NCBI GenBank assembly: GCA_015501075.1
Contig: JADNYJ010000051.1
Location: forward strand, 181,000 to 244,999
Reading direction: 5' to 3'
Length of the DNA: 64,000 bases
From: Gymnopilus junonius
Lineage: Eukaryota > Basidiomycota > Agaricomycetes > Agaricales > Galerinaceae
Part shown: positions 31,911-43,794 of the stretch, piece after piece
Layout: the number at the start of each line of letters is the position of its first letter
Numbering within the stretch: the stretch's first letter is position 1
Position numbers and translations under genes: made by a program
The notes under the pieces: model-generated
Seen by the model: only the letters and a program-made list of their open reading frames with translations
What the model was told of the DNA's origin: nothing
Database searches by the model: none

Positions 31911-33876
31911 ATGTCTTCACATATCCCAGTAAGCACCCATTTCTTGCGATTTACTTTGTCCCTCCTGACCACCGCGTACTGTGTCTCCAGACACGCCGTG
32001 TAACAAGGACAACACGGGCGACCGCCCTAAAAGAGAACGAGGTTGCTAATGTTCGCCCTACTCGAGCTTCGACGCGTTCGAAACTTCTAGGACTGGGTTC
32101 GAACACTGCGGGCACGACGGGTGTCATAGGCGGGGTGACCCGAGCCACAGCTGCCTCTAGGGCTAAAGCCACCGCCGTCGCCGATTCTAGGGCCGACATC
32201 CATGGCGGAAAGCGAAAACGCGAAGCTTTGGGCGAAGTCGCTATCGCGAGTAATAAACCCACCGTGCTAGCAGCCAAAGGCAAGGAGAAGGAGAAGGAGA
32301 CTTATGACGGCGTCATGGTCAAAGGCAAGGGCGTCGTTACTCGTCAACCCCTTCGCGCCGTCACCAAACCCCAGCAGACCACTAGCGCCACTTTTTCAAG
32401 AAAGGAACTTGTTCATGTGTCCGAGGAAAATAAGAACGTGATCGTCGTTCATGATGATAATGCTATGGTTGTTGACCCACCTCACAACATCGCACTCCCT
32501 AAAATCGCGGTTCGCAGGTCGACTGTGATCAAAGAGAGTCAAATAGCTACGTCGCACCGCCAGGAACACCATCGGGGCTCGTCGCGTTCTGTGCTACGTC
32601 CAACTGAGGATGACCTGGAAGACGACCAACCAGTCCACAAGAAACGACGGACATCTTCAGTGCCACCGTCAGAGGATCCTCAGGTTCTCGAGGAAGCTCA
32701 GGCTCTCGCGGAAGAGGAAGCTCACAACGCCCGTCTGGCTGCTGAAATGGAAGCCTTTGCTAACGAAGAGGAAGCTGATCCCGAAAGCTCTGGTTGGGTC
32801 GACCTCGACGCTGATGACAACGACGACCCGCTTATGTCAGCGAATATGTCCAGGATATTTTCGAGTACCTAAAACGAGTCGAGGTGTGTTTCTCTTAATT
32901 TCTGGAATGACGACTTATTGACGAATTCACGAAGTTGACAACGATGCCTAATCCAAATTATATGGAAAGCCAAAAAGAACTTGCATGGAAAATGCGGGGT
33001 ATCCTAACGGACTGGCTTATTCAAGTGCACGTCCGCTTCCGCCTATTACCGGAGACTCTTTTCCTCTGTGTTAACGTCATTGACCGCTTCCTTTCTGCTC
33101 GAGTCGTTTCATTAGCAAAACTTCAGTTGGTCGGCGTCACATGCATGTTCATCGCAGCTAAATTTGAGGAAGTCGTTGCGCCCTCCGTTTCTCACTTCTT
33201 GATGTGCGCAGACTCGTCGTACACCGAGTCGGAAATTCTCCAAGCCGAGCGATATGTGTTGAAGACTTTGGATTATAATTTGAGCTACCCTAACCCAGTT
33301 CATTACCTTCGACGGGTTAGCAAAGCCGATGACTATAATGTCAAGGTCAGGACACTCGCCAAGTACCTCTTGGAGATTGGAGTGCTCGAGTGGAGATTGA
33401 TTGCTGCCCCTCCGTCACTGATGGCCGCTGCGTCGATATGGCTCGCCCGATTAGCGTTGGGGTTCGAACAATGGGTAAGTCTTTTCTTGTTCTTGGAAAA
33501 TATCCTACATTGGCTTATCTTTCTTTGTGTAGACTCCGAACCTCGCGCATTATTCGTCATATAAAGAGAGCGCCTTGATTCCTACGGCAAACTTGATGTT
33601 GAATTACATACTCAAGCCTATTCGACACGAGTCGTTCTATAAAAAGTACGCCGGCAAGCGGTACTTCAAGGTGTGTTCTTTCTGGATTTTCTTTTGCCCG
33701 ACTGTTGATCTTAATAATTTTAGTCGAGCATATTCATGAGGGATTGGGCGTTGGAACGATGGACAGAGAACACTCAAGTTGATCTGGCGAAGGAATTACT
33801 CAGAATCAAGGCAGAGATCAAGTTACAGCGCGAAACCGAGGAAGCGAACGCAGCTCTTCACGATTCGGATGTCTAG
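31911..33876 (+). CDS. G2/M B-type cyclin, with an apparent 1-nt deletion
   Basis: Regulatory subunit of Cdk1. Exons 31911-31928, 31991-32883, 32935-33474, 33533-33670 and 33724-33876. The N-terminal region carries degradation signals: a KEN box (ALKENEVAN) and an RxxL destruction-box candidate (RSKLLGLGSN). The cyclin box follows, with YMESQKELAWKMRGILTDWL (the MRAILxDWL signature), LFLCVNVIDRFLS and KLQLVGVTCMFIAAKFEE. The C-terminal cyclin fold has KRYFKSSIFMRDWALERW. Oddity: after DDPLM at about 32836 the frame must shift to give SEYVQDIFEYLKRVE. The family sequence here is DPLMVSEYV, so one G appears to be missing (ATGTCAG for ATGGTCAG). An active mitotic cyclin should be essential, so an assembly error is the simplest explanation. 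Confidence 0.93.
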
Positions 33877-34666
33877 AATGTCAATGTATTCGCTTCCAAC
33901 TCGTGGCTCGGCGATCATGAACTCCTGGAGGACTTCCGGCAGGTAGTTTTCTACTCGCCATTTAGAGGTCATTTGTACAGAACACTTCTACCTCCATGGA
34001 CCTTTTCAACTTCCCCGTCAATTAGCATCTTCTTTCACTTCATTTGAATACCCACACGCATTCATATTATATCATCATCCTCATCACTATTCTCATTTCA
34101 TTCCATGTCATTGTCATGCGCCGTTCAACTTGTCGCCATCATTTTCCATCGCTGTTAGGAACCCTGTCACGGTGTCCGTGTTCTTTGTCGCTCAGGATGC
34201 CTGCTTTTTGTCTCTAGCTGTTCTGGGGTCAAGCGTCACCGAGTAGCTGGCAGCTGGGCCTCACATCGCTTTCGAACCTCTGTTTGCCTCTTCCTATTTT
34301 CTCATATATTCCCTTGTCTTTTCTCAAGGTTCGATTTGTTTTATTGGTATCCGTAAATATGTTCTATTATCCCCCTTTCCTGCCTTTTTTTCAATTCTCC
34401 GTCTATCCCCTTCCCGCATTCCTGTTTCTCTTTTCCTTTTCCGAATAGAACAAGGGCGCAAGCAGTTGACTTTGGACTAGGTTCCGTTTCTTTCCTTCAT
34501 CAGTACAGGATGGAAATGATGGTCTTTTTCGTTGAAGCATATGTACTTCAAGTTAACCTGTATTTTATTTAATGTAGGGAAAATTGCATCCTTGTTCCCA
34601 AAACCCAGCCAGTGTCCTCAGAAATTCAATTAATTCTCCATAATTAAGGTAAATAAACGATATATT
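33877..34666. other. Intergenic region between convergent genes
   Basis: About 790 bp, strongly C/T-rich on the plus strand, holding the 3' ends of cyclin B and uS15m. No gene seen. Confidence 0.5.
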
Positions 34667-35660
34667 CTAAACGACCAGTTCGCCCTCGACGGCCTCGGGG
34701 TCCAGCGCAAGGCGGTCTAGGATCGTCTCGTAACGGTCCCGGTCGTGGCGTTTGAGGTATTTCAGGAGCTTAGCTCTGTCGTGGATGAGTTGTCGTAGGG
34801 CTCTTCTATTGCCAACGTCACGTTTGAAGGTCAGTAGATGCGACCATAGTTTTCGAATTTTGTACGTCAGCAACGCAGCTGAAGGAAATGTTTGGTTAGA
34901 CGTTGACTAAATGAGGGATTCTATCACATACCCTGCACCTCTGTACGTCCAGGGTTAAATGGATTCTCTGGAGTAGAGAAAGCCAAGATAATCCGCCGCC
35001 TATTCTCAAAAGCGATTCCAGCAGCGTTCGCATTTCGCAGGTCAAGAGCCTTGGCCAGCAAATCGGCCTTATGCAACGCCTCTTTTTCGTGTTCCTCCAA
35101 TAACTTACTTGCGTCTGGAGCGACAGCATATCTGTCCCGCTGGCCCACTTTTTTATCGTCCTCCTTCTTTCGTATATCCAAGTTATTATTGATCATCTTG
35201 GCGGTTGCCTGCGGTAACTCATTGAAAAGCATGTTTTTCTCCAATTCGTCAACACCGAACCCAAATTGCTTCGGGAGGTTAACAACCCCTAGGGAAACTT
35301 CCGTAGGAACCATCTCCGTCGTTGAGAAGAGCTCCTCCTCGTTAATGAGCACCTTTGCCAGGTCGCAGTTCTTCCATTTGGTTTCCTCTTCGCCGGGTCG
35401 GGTGCCCAACACGACGCTGGGTCTGTGAGCCGCGGCTTCTTTCAGACGCTGCGCTGTGTGTGCGATGTTGATCTTCTTGTTGCGGAGACCCTTTCGTCTC
35501 GTGGCTTGTGAGCTCAGAACGGAAGAGGTGTGGAAGAAAGCTGAAGTCTGCGAGGTCGACGCGATGGCTCGCGAACCTGGAGGTATATATTACATTAGAC
35601 TATAGTTTTGACGATAAAACATTGGAACAACTGACCGCTCGAGATGCAAACCCTCAACAT
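34667..35660 (-). CDS. Mitochondrial small-subunit ribosomal protein uS15m
   Basis: Exons 35660-35636, 35576-34932 and 34878-34667 give 882 nt (293 aa). The N-terminus looks like a mitochondrial presequence: Arg/Ser-rich, no acidic residues (SRAIASTSQTSAFFHTSSVL). The S15 domain is at the C-terminal end: FNPGRTEVQAALLTYKIRKL, then WSHLLTFKRDVGNRRALRQL and RAKLLKYLKRHDRDRYE. These are the rRNA-binding helices of uS15. The extra N-terminal 170 residues are usual for fungal mitochondrial uS15. The junction TEVQ-AALLTYKIR is exactly as in the family, confirming the intron. Confidence 0.93.
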
Positions 35661-37530
35661 GGCGCAGTGGTTCCTCCCTGGACTATGGATGGCGGACAAG
35701 TCGCTAGCGGCTGCAACAGAAATTATGGCGCATCACGTGAACTTCTTTGATTGTCGGTCCGCTTGCGGAAGGACCAGGAGGGTCCGATCATTTTGACCTC
35801 TAATTTGTTTAAAGCTTGAACTCGACACGATCTTGCAGGACTTCTTCTATGAAAGAACTGCCGTCTGCTCCTTCGACAGAACAACCATTTTTCTAATGAT
35901 TTTTGCACCCTTCTACACCTTATTCCTTTAGATAGATGCCCACCCTCCGGAAATGAGCTCTAGCGAAGCCTCGTCTCCTCTTTGGCAACAACTCGAAATT
36001 GATCGGACCTTGGATGAATAAATCAAGTTGAATGAAAGAATACTCCCCGCCCTTAATGCTGGATTATAGTACGCCGGAGATATCGATCCGTGGACGGGCT
36101 GGGCTGCAGGCATACATATACTAGCCTGCTCAACTTTCAGGCCTCCAGCTTGGAAATATTACTGAGCCTCTGGGAGACATTCATTCGAAAGGATTGTATC
36201 CTATTATAACACTCGCCCAAAAATGACCCCAACCCTTTGCCTCCTAACTCCAAGGTGTTAAGGGATTTGCTATTCTTTTGGGAACAACCTTTGCCGTGCT
36301 TGCTGACGAACGGTATTATTCCTTACGAGTGGCAAGAGGGATTCGAAATATAGGATCTGAGGCGTGGTAATGTATTTGTTTTTATACTCTTTCGCTCAAT
36401 GGTCGTGACAGGTGTATTCCCCGCTCGCGGAATGATTTTCCTTTTCTCAAATCCAATTACTGGCCAGCGTATTGACACACAAGACATGATCGAGGCGATA
36501 AACCTCGAGAAAAATGCCGTTATTTGTGGGGAAACCGAGCAAAACGAATTGGAAAAATCCGGCCCAAAGGGCTGGAAAATTTACCGCGCGTTTCAAACTT
36601 CAAGCTCAAGATGCAAAATCATCATGGTACATTTATTTCTCGTTATATGGGGGAAGTCATAAATGCTCAGCCCAACAGCGGACGAGGCCATGATCGACTT
36701 TGATCCGTCAATTGGTCGGCGGCTGGGCTATCAGGGTGGACGACATTAGACCTCATTAGACGCAATTTGGCACGTTCAAGGTAACAGGTGGAATTTGAAA
36801 TACATACGTACGTAGTAAAGACTTAATAAAGCGCTTATACCGTGTGTGCCGGTCGTGTCAACCCATTGTTCCTGCCTTGGTACGCTTTGCCCACTATTTC
36901 GTCGACAGAAATAAGAGTCATTTTACCTTGCGCTTTTACATTGCTTATACAGACATATCTCTCATAGCGAATCAGCCTCACTATCCGAGACCAAGCGGTA
37001 CCGCAAGAGTTCATCTTTCCTGCAGCACCTAAATGGGAGAAAAAACTCACCCAATTTTAAAGACTTTACGTACAAATATTCGCAGGCACATATTTCCATC
37101 ATGAAATTTGACAGGGCTAGACGTCGGTCGACTGCAAATGTCCAGCAACGGTCCTTGCCAACGTCGGCCAGAACCCCCATAAGGCGCTAATGGCAGGCGG
37201 GGTTACGCATATATAAGGGAGTGCCAAACGGTGCCAGGGGGACAAATTCCCCAGGGATCAGGTATCTTCGCTTGAACGTGGATATTTTTCTGACTCTTTC
37301 TGTCAGGGAGAACCAACAGGGCCGAAATTTCCACAGGCCACGAGGCGAAATAATTATGTATATAGGAGTTAACCCCCCTTACCCTAGGGTTCTCTTCGTC
37401 CCTTGCCGTGTCCTTCGCCGTCCGAAGAACAACTAGACGCTTTCTCCTCTTGCCCTTGACGCGGGTGGTATTTATCAAGCTGTAGGACGGGTTGCTTGGA
37501 CGCGGTGCTCATAGGCGGACAGGGTTCTAC
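35661..37530. other. 1.9-kb stretch without a recognised gene
   Basis: Short frames on both strands, none with family resemblance. The uS15m promoter must lie at its left end. A 5' exon of the 37.5-kb receptor-like gene could lie at its right end. Confidence 0.35.
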
Positions 37531-39384
37531 ATGCTTCCGTTTGGCCTCAAAATCGCTTGGTTTGTCCTGTCAATAACGGGTACGCGTCTCATCTCCGGCG
37601 TGCCACTAAAAGCTGACGTCGTTGCTTTATTCAGGTTTACTGGGTTGCTTCATCGTTCATTGCTCTTTTGCGCGTATCGCGGGTTCAAAATGGTGTTCGT
37701 TACTCTACTGCACAGGGAATGTGCTCTTACAAGGAATGTTCTGCCTTGGTACGTTTTAGTGTTGTCGTTTTTCTCCAATTTATTTTCATGCTGCATTTCC
37801 AGGGATGATATATAGAATGGATCCTTTTGAAATGTCAAGGTCCTTCTGCATAGGTAGGCTTGTCGTTGCTTGTTTCTTTATATACTGAATGCTCATTGCC
37901 CTTCGCAACAGCACAGAACGTTATCATGTCTTACGGCAATTTTCTTCTAACCGGTGTGGCTGGGACGTTCTCATTGGCCACTAGCGTGGCAGTTCGTAAG
38001 CCCAAAACCTGGGGGGATAGTGCAACGTGTGTATCTGATCCGTCGTTGCGATCGCTCAGTAATTAATGTCTTTTATAGCGCTCTGAGATGGCACAACATC
38101 TATGTTGTACCGCTTGTGGTGTTTCCGATTATATCTTCCGCCGTCTATATCCCTTTGGTCCTGAAGTTTAATTCACTTCATCCGAGTGATGACATGTTCT
38201 GCGATGCATCGTCCCCTGAGTGGTACTTTTTTTTCCTTTTCAATTTATCCCAAACTCACGGACGTAAAGGGTGCGTTTTCTAGGATATGCTGGACTTCCA
38301 TTTGTTGCGTTATGGCCTTCGATTTATTTGTCAATACGATCCATCCTTCAAGTACACAGAACTAACCAGCACCTTCTACGATCACGGACAGATGATATAA
38401 TAGATGACTTCACATCAGCACCAAAGAAAAAGAGAAGAAGCATCAAGGCAGTTTCTCTAACAAGTCCAAAACATCACGTTTCTATCCGTCGTGAACCTAT
38501 CAATCCTGCGACAGAAAGTCCCGCCTTGGTTGCAAGAAATTTCATCTACCTTACAACGCTCCTTTATTTATTTCGGAACACCGCAACTCTAAGCATTCGA
38601 ACCAACTTGGAGTCGACAACGACGATGCCAGCTCTAGCATTTCAGTCACTTTACCTACCTTTGCCAATCCCAGCGATGGATCGACGTTGGTTGATCGACA
38701 GGATAGTCGAGGAGCCGAGCTGACATATGTTAATAGAGACGTTCAGCAGAACGACAGGGAATGGGAACAGGCTTTGGCTGTGGCTTGTGGTAATGACTCT
38801 ATCCATGAGCTTGACGATGTCGAATGGAGCGAGGACAAGGCTGAATTGAGGTCTGTGAGGTCTGAGCTTGATTCGTCAAACGACGGATATGTCATAGCCG
38901 AAGCTATTCCCTATACTGCATCCTCCTGCCCAACATCAATATCACTATCTGCGACTGGTGCGTTTATCATTTGTTTATCTGCCTTTTCTTCGTTTAACGA
39001 AACTGTTGCAGGTGTTCCGTACCGAAAATCTCGCAAGGAGCCTCCCGGTCTTTCCCCTGCTCTTTGGCAGATTATTCTCTTTCAATTGTAAGTAATCAAA
39101 TCTCCTTTGCGTGATGGCAATATTTAAAATTACCTTTGCATAGCGCATTCATTTTCGTTCAGTTTCTGGCTTGCATTTCCACGTTTATTGATGTGGTGAC
39201 GAGACGAGCCACGCCTTCCGCGCTCGGAACACATCATTTTGCTCTGCTGCTGGCAGCATGGGGGCCAGTATTTATGTTTGGTACGCTGGTCGTCTTCTAT
39301 CCCGCGAGCAGGTTTTGATAATAGTTTGCAGGTCAGCTTCCAGTTGTGCAACGCAATCTGATACCCTGGCGTTCGGTATCGTGA
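37531..39384 (+). CDS. Seven-transmembrane receptor-like protein
   Basis: Multi-exon gene. In order: MLPFGLKIAWFVLSIT (37531); VYWVASSFIALLRVSRVQNG; MIYRMDPFEMSRSFC; QNVIMSYGNFLLTGVAGTFS (helix); the second-loop/helix pair LRWHNIYVVPLVVFPIISS and DDMFCDASSPEW; VRFLGYAGLPFVALWPSIYL (helix); a long polar loop (about 38340-39010) with a Lys/Arg cluster (KKKRRS) and an acidic tail; then PGLSPALWQIILFQLAFIFV and HHFALLLAAWGPVFMF, ending at 39382-39384. The CDAxxPxWVRFLxYAG block resembles an agaricomycete GPCR-like family with unknown ligands. The long third intracellular loop fits a receptor that couples to cytosolic partners. The start is uncertain, and so are the splice sites inside the loop (about 38520-38590). 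Confidence 0.65.
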
Positions 39385-39561
39385 TGGTCATGAATTAAGT
39401 CAATCCTTAGAATACTTCGATATAAAACATTATAGAGCCACATTTGTAGTTATAGTCCATCATATCACAATGAAGATAATATCTGATATTCCATTTGAGG
39501 TCCCCTTAGATGAAGTATGTGTTTATAAATGTGTAGCAGCTGAGCATGAGAGCGATTCAAA

Positions 39562-40266
39562 TTACAGTCCACGACGGCGAACAAACTCCTCCAGATCGTC
39601 AGAGGTCGCTAAGGCGAGAACAAATTTACGATTCTGATCCGTCACTGAGTGTCTCGTCAGAACCGAATTTGATCTGAGTATTTACTCAAGCACCGACCTA
39701 AGGCAAAAATATTTAACTTAAGGAAATCTTCGAGTTCGGATAAAGGTGTAAGCGGAGTGATTATCGTGTAAGGCTCTGAAGAGGTTCTCTTGAACTTTGT
39801 CATGTACTGACTAACTTTATCATCCTGAAAGGTGTGATGAAAAAGACGGAGGAAAAAAAGTAGAGAAGACGCACAGGCTTCGCCTGTCGCGCTTCCCATT
39901 TTGTCTTCAACTTTGCGACATCGACATAACCCAACGGTCGCCTGTTGCGATCAAGCACTCTAGATTGAGAAAAGAGACAGTAAACAGTTCCCGCCCCGCT
40001 TGCAATTGGAAATGTCTGGGAGATACGAACGGTATATGGGAAAAGTCTCTTTCGTATGCCATTTCGATTGCTCTTGAAATAGCTTCGTTTGACGCCACGG
40101 AAAAAGCTGGAGGCAATTGCAAGTCCTGTAGATCACCAAAAGGGTTTAGACAGACGCTTAGACCAAGAGGAGTGAATGAGATTCACTTCCACTACTGCGC
40201 CGCGATACTTGTCCTCGGGTAGTGATGCAGGTTGGAAGGAGGTGCTGCTCATTGTCGCTGTGGCCA
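39562..40266 (-). CDS. Small CBS-domain protein
   Basis: About 156 aa from at least five exons. It starts MATATMSSTSFQPASLPEDK at 40266. CBS repeat 1 (SNEAISRAIEMAYERDFSHI, then PVLDRNRRPLGYVDVAKLKT) is followed by CBS repeat 2 (DDKVSQYMTKFKRTSSEPYT, then ALVTDQNRKFVLALATSDDL), ending FVRRRGL-stop at 39562-39564. A CBS pair usually senses adenine nucleotides. No catalytic domain is attached, so it may act as a regulator of another enzyme. The exon 3 donor lies in a short palindrome, ACAGGCTTCGCCTGT. Divergent from MLH1, with 230 bp between start codons. Confidence 0.82.
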
Positions 40267-40429
40267 TTGGGCGTTATGGCAAAGTCTGAAGGAGATGGTA
40301 GACCAGGAGCCGGGTTATGAGCTAACTAGAAGATGAGCTCACTTTGTAAAATAGCCGAATAAGGAGATCTAAATCAGGGTTAGGGGCAAGCACTTCCTAC
40401 CACATTACATTCACTAAACATCTTACGGC

Positions 40430-40452
40430 ACGCGTATATTGGGGTATATAAA
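40430..40452 (+). promoter_or_regulatory. MluI box and TATA box of MLH1
   Basis: ACGCGT (40430-40435) and TATATAAA (40445-40452) lie 62 and 45 bases before the MLH1 start, inside the short promoter shared with the CBS gene. Confidence 0.55.
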
Positions 40453-40496
40453 GGCATTTCTGCCGCATTAGTACTGAAGAACGTCTACTCGCGACC

Positions 40497-43387
40497 ATGG
40501 ACGACACTCAGGTAGCTGATCCCAAGCCAATTCGTCGACTTGATGAGACACTTATAAATAAAATCGCGGCTGGCGAAGTACGTTCGCAAAGTTTTCGAAT
40601 TCAGCAGACTTATGTAAATTTAAGATCATTCACAGGCCAGCTTCTGCCCTGAAAGAACTGCTTGAGAATAGCCTGGATGCCGGTGCGACTTCAATCAAGG
40701 TGACGGTGAAGGAGGGAGGGATGAAGCTTTTGCAGATCCAGGACAACGGACATGGCATTCGTGTCAGTTTTCGAGTTTCACAGACAAAGCGCGAAATTTT
40801 AATGCTTTTCCAACCAGAAAGCCGACTTGCCTATCCTTGCAGAAAGGTTTACAACTTCCAAGCTTTCCACCTTTTCAGACCTATCGCGTATTACGACGTA
40901 TGGTTTTAGGGGGGAGGCACTAGCTTCTATATCTCATGTTGCCCATCTTTCTGTCGTTACGAAGACAAAGACAGATAGCTGCGCATGGAAGTTCGTAGTA
41001 TTCCATTCAGTGGACAGAAGGTCATTAATTTTGTCTACAGGGCGACATTTGTGGATGGAAGTCTCGTAGACACTAAAACTGGACAAAAATCCGAGCCTCG
41101 GCCCTCCGCTGGCAATGATGGCACCACAATTTCTGTCAGTGCCTTGTTAAATTTGTCTCAAGAAGAACCTGGCATCTGAGCCTAATCTTCCTTCAGATTG
41201 AGGATCTGTTTTACAACACACCAACGCGTCTTTCCGCTCTAAGAAGCTCTTCAGAAGAATATTCACGAATACTGGACGTCATGATAAAATATGCTATTCA
41301 CAATCCTTCGGTCTCCTTCATATGCAAGAAGGTAAGCTCTGTGATGTTTTCAGCGAACAGATAACTTACATCTCAACAGGCAGGATCTCCGTCGCCTGAC
41401 TTGTCAACTCCCTCTTCCTCAGAAACTTCAACGTCAATTCGACTGTTGTACGGACATTCTATTACAAAAGAATTGATACACTCAAAGGTTTCATCTGCCC
41501 GAAAGCAGCGTAAAGACGACGATGCCATGGACGAAGACGATGAGGAACGCGACGACCCGGAATCGTGGGACGCGGAAATATACTTCACAAATGTCAATTA
41601 TCAAGCTAAAAAGATGGTTTTTCTCCTTTTCATCAATCGTACGATATAACCATTTGTCTGTCGCCTTTCCAAAGCTAAATTACCTTCCTGCAGACCGACT
41701 GGTGGAATCACCTCGAATGAAACGAGCTCTTGAAGCTGCCTATCAAAGTGTCTTGCCAAAAGGGACTTCGCCGTTTCTATATCTAAGGTGAATTTGTTAT
41801 ATGCACACGAATTTATGCCCCGCAAGTAATTCTAGGCCCTAGTCTGCAGATTGACCCTCGTTCAGTCGATGTGAATGTACATCCAACAAAACGTGAAGTT
41901 CACTTTCTGAACGAAGAAGCCATCACGGAAAAGATAGCGGATACGATCCAAGAGAATCTTGCAAAGCAGAGTCACTCCAGGACGTTTGAATACCAGGTAA
42001 TTGAATCTTTCTCCAAATGCCTTGGGAATCTTTACTCATTCTGGAAGCAGACTTTGCTCACCGGAACTGGAGGAATTCTAAACACCGAGAATATCTTACC
42101 TCAAAAGCGACCACGAAAGGAAAAGGAATCTTCAGATGAGGACAGAGTAGCCGAAGAGCAGGCAGGACCGCCTCAGTCGAGTGAGCCTTTTGATATGCTT
42201 TGTGCTTATGGACCATTCGATTAATAGCAGCGAACGTAGCTGCCGACCCCAAACGCAAGGTTTATTCGCATCAGAAAGTCAGAACCTCTCTGCAAGACCG
42301 AACATTGGATTCCATGTTCCGAGTTACGAACCAAAGTCAACCCCAAGGTTCTTCCTCTAAGGTCTCGGAGACGACGACACCTCCTGGGAACACCTTGTCG
42401 AAGTCGCGGGATATTAAGGAGTCCCAGTGTTTTTTGACATCGATCAAAAACCTGAGACAAAGTGTGTTGAGGTCAAAGCATCGACGTAAGCTGTCTGTTT
42501 CTTTTTGCTTTGACGACACTGACATATTTGAAGAATTGTCTGAAATAATCGAGAAGCACATCTTCGTCGGCATAGTCGACATCCACAGGTGCCTGTCCTT
42601 AGTGCAATGTTCGACTAAACTTTACCTCCTCAATCATGATGCACTTGCGTGCGTCCTCTCCTCGTGCTGTAATAACTGACTGTTAATGAGCGATCTACAG
42701 AGAAGAATTGTTTTATCAACTAGGTCTTCGGCAATTTGGAGACTTCAGCCGAATAAAGCTGGATCCTCCACCCTCTTTACGGGAGATGATCAAAATGGCT
42801 GTGGACGCCGAAGAAGATCTAGAGTCGTCGACCAGCCTAACAAAACCTCAAATTGTCGATGTAAGCTTCTCTCTACCTGAACAGGCCATTGACTGAAAGA
42901 ATAGTTTCTAGCGCGTCGAGAAGATTCTCGTAGACAGAAGAGAAATGTTATCTGAGTATTTCTCGCTGAACATATCAGATGATGGCCATGTCGAAAGCAT
43001 ACCTTTACTCCTACGAGATTACATTCCCAACCTTGACAACCTTCCTAATTTCTTGATGAGACTCGGGCCTCAGGTGCGAACCTTTGTACTATATCGGATT
43101 AAAAGTACACAGGTTGAATCCTCGCATAGGTCGACTGGATGTCAGAAGCTGAATGCTTTGAAACCTTCTTGCGTGAACTTGCATATTTTTACACCCCAAC
43201 ACTTCCGACCCCTACCTCTGCCGATGTCCAGGAAAAAGACCAATACAAAGCGGAACGATGGCAGATCCAACATATCCTATTTCCCGCTATGCGACGATAT
43301 CTCATTCCCTCTAAATCTCTCCTTGACCGTGATGTGGTGCAAATCGCAAACCTCCCGGATCTTTACAAAGTCTTCGAAAGATGCTAG
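40497..43387 (+). CDS. MLH1: DNA mismatch repair protein MLH1
   Basis: MutL-alpha subunit acting in the nucleus with Pms1. About 14 exons. It starts [20 protein letters not shown] at 40497. The GHKL ATPase motifs are intact: [10 protein letters not shown] (metal-binding Asn/Glu), QDNGHGI, and [20 protein letters not shown]. The transducer domain has [36 protein letters not shown] and the [18 protein letters not shown] motif. A disordered linker contains [15 protein letters not shown]. The C-terminal dimerisation domain has [20 protein letters not shown], and the protein ends with the eukaryotic MLH1 terminus VFERC-stop (43387). The residues after IAAGE are read as [12 protein letters not shown], instead of the usual VIQRP. 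This follows a 48-nt intron with a weak acceptor (TTTAAG), so that junction should be confirmed. Confidence 0.96.
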
Positions 43388-43794
43388 AGAGATTACTTGA
43401 TATCGATTGCAACAGTGTATACTATGTAACCCGTATTCGTTGACAATGGAGTAGTGGAGTGAGTACCTTTGTTAAGGGCAATAATGACGAACACGCTTAA
43501 GAGGATCACTGCCCCGTCTGTCTTGTGTTGTCGAGAAACTTTCATCTGTACAATTGGACAAGATTCCATCACATTCGCCACTAAACTATGAGAGGCTGAT
43601 GCTGTGAAGTTCCAAAGATGCTAATGATATTCCAATGATAATTGATTACAGACAGACAATTAAGGACTATATATGCAGCTATTAAGTTACAAATTGACGG
43701 AAACCCTGTACATAAGTAGTTTCGTGATACATGCGATGTGTAGTTTTCAACTGAAGGAGGAGTAAATGCAAATAGATAGTAAGGAATAATAAAG
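43388..43794. other. Intergenic region between convergent genes
   Basis: About 400 bp, AT-rich, with the 3' ends of MLH1 and PAG1. No gene seen. Confidence 0.5.

Noticed and set aside
39890..39910. ACAGGCTTCGCCTGT palindrome as a regulatory site
   Set aside because: It overlaps coding sequence and the splice donor of the CBS gene; six-base arms are common by chance.
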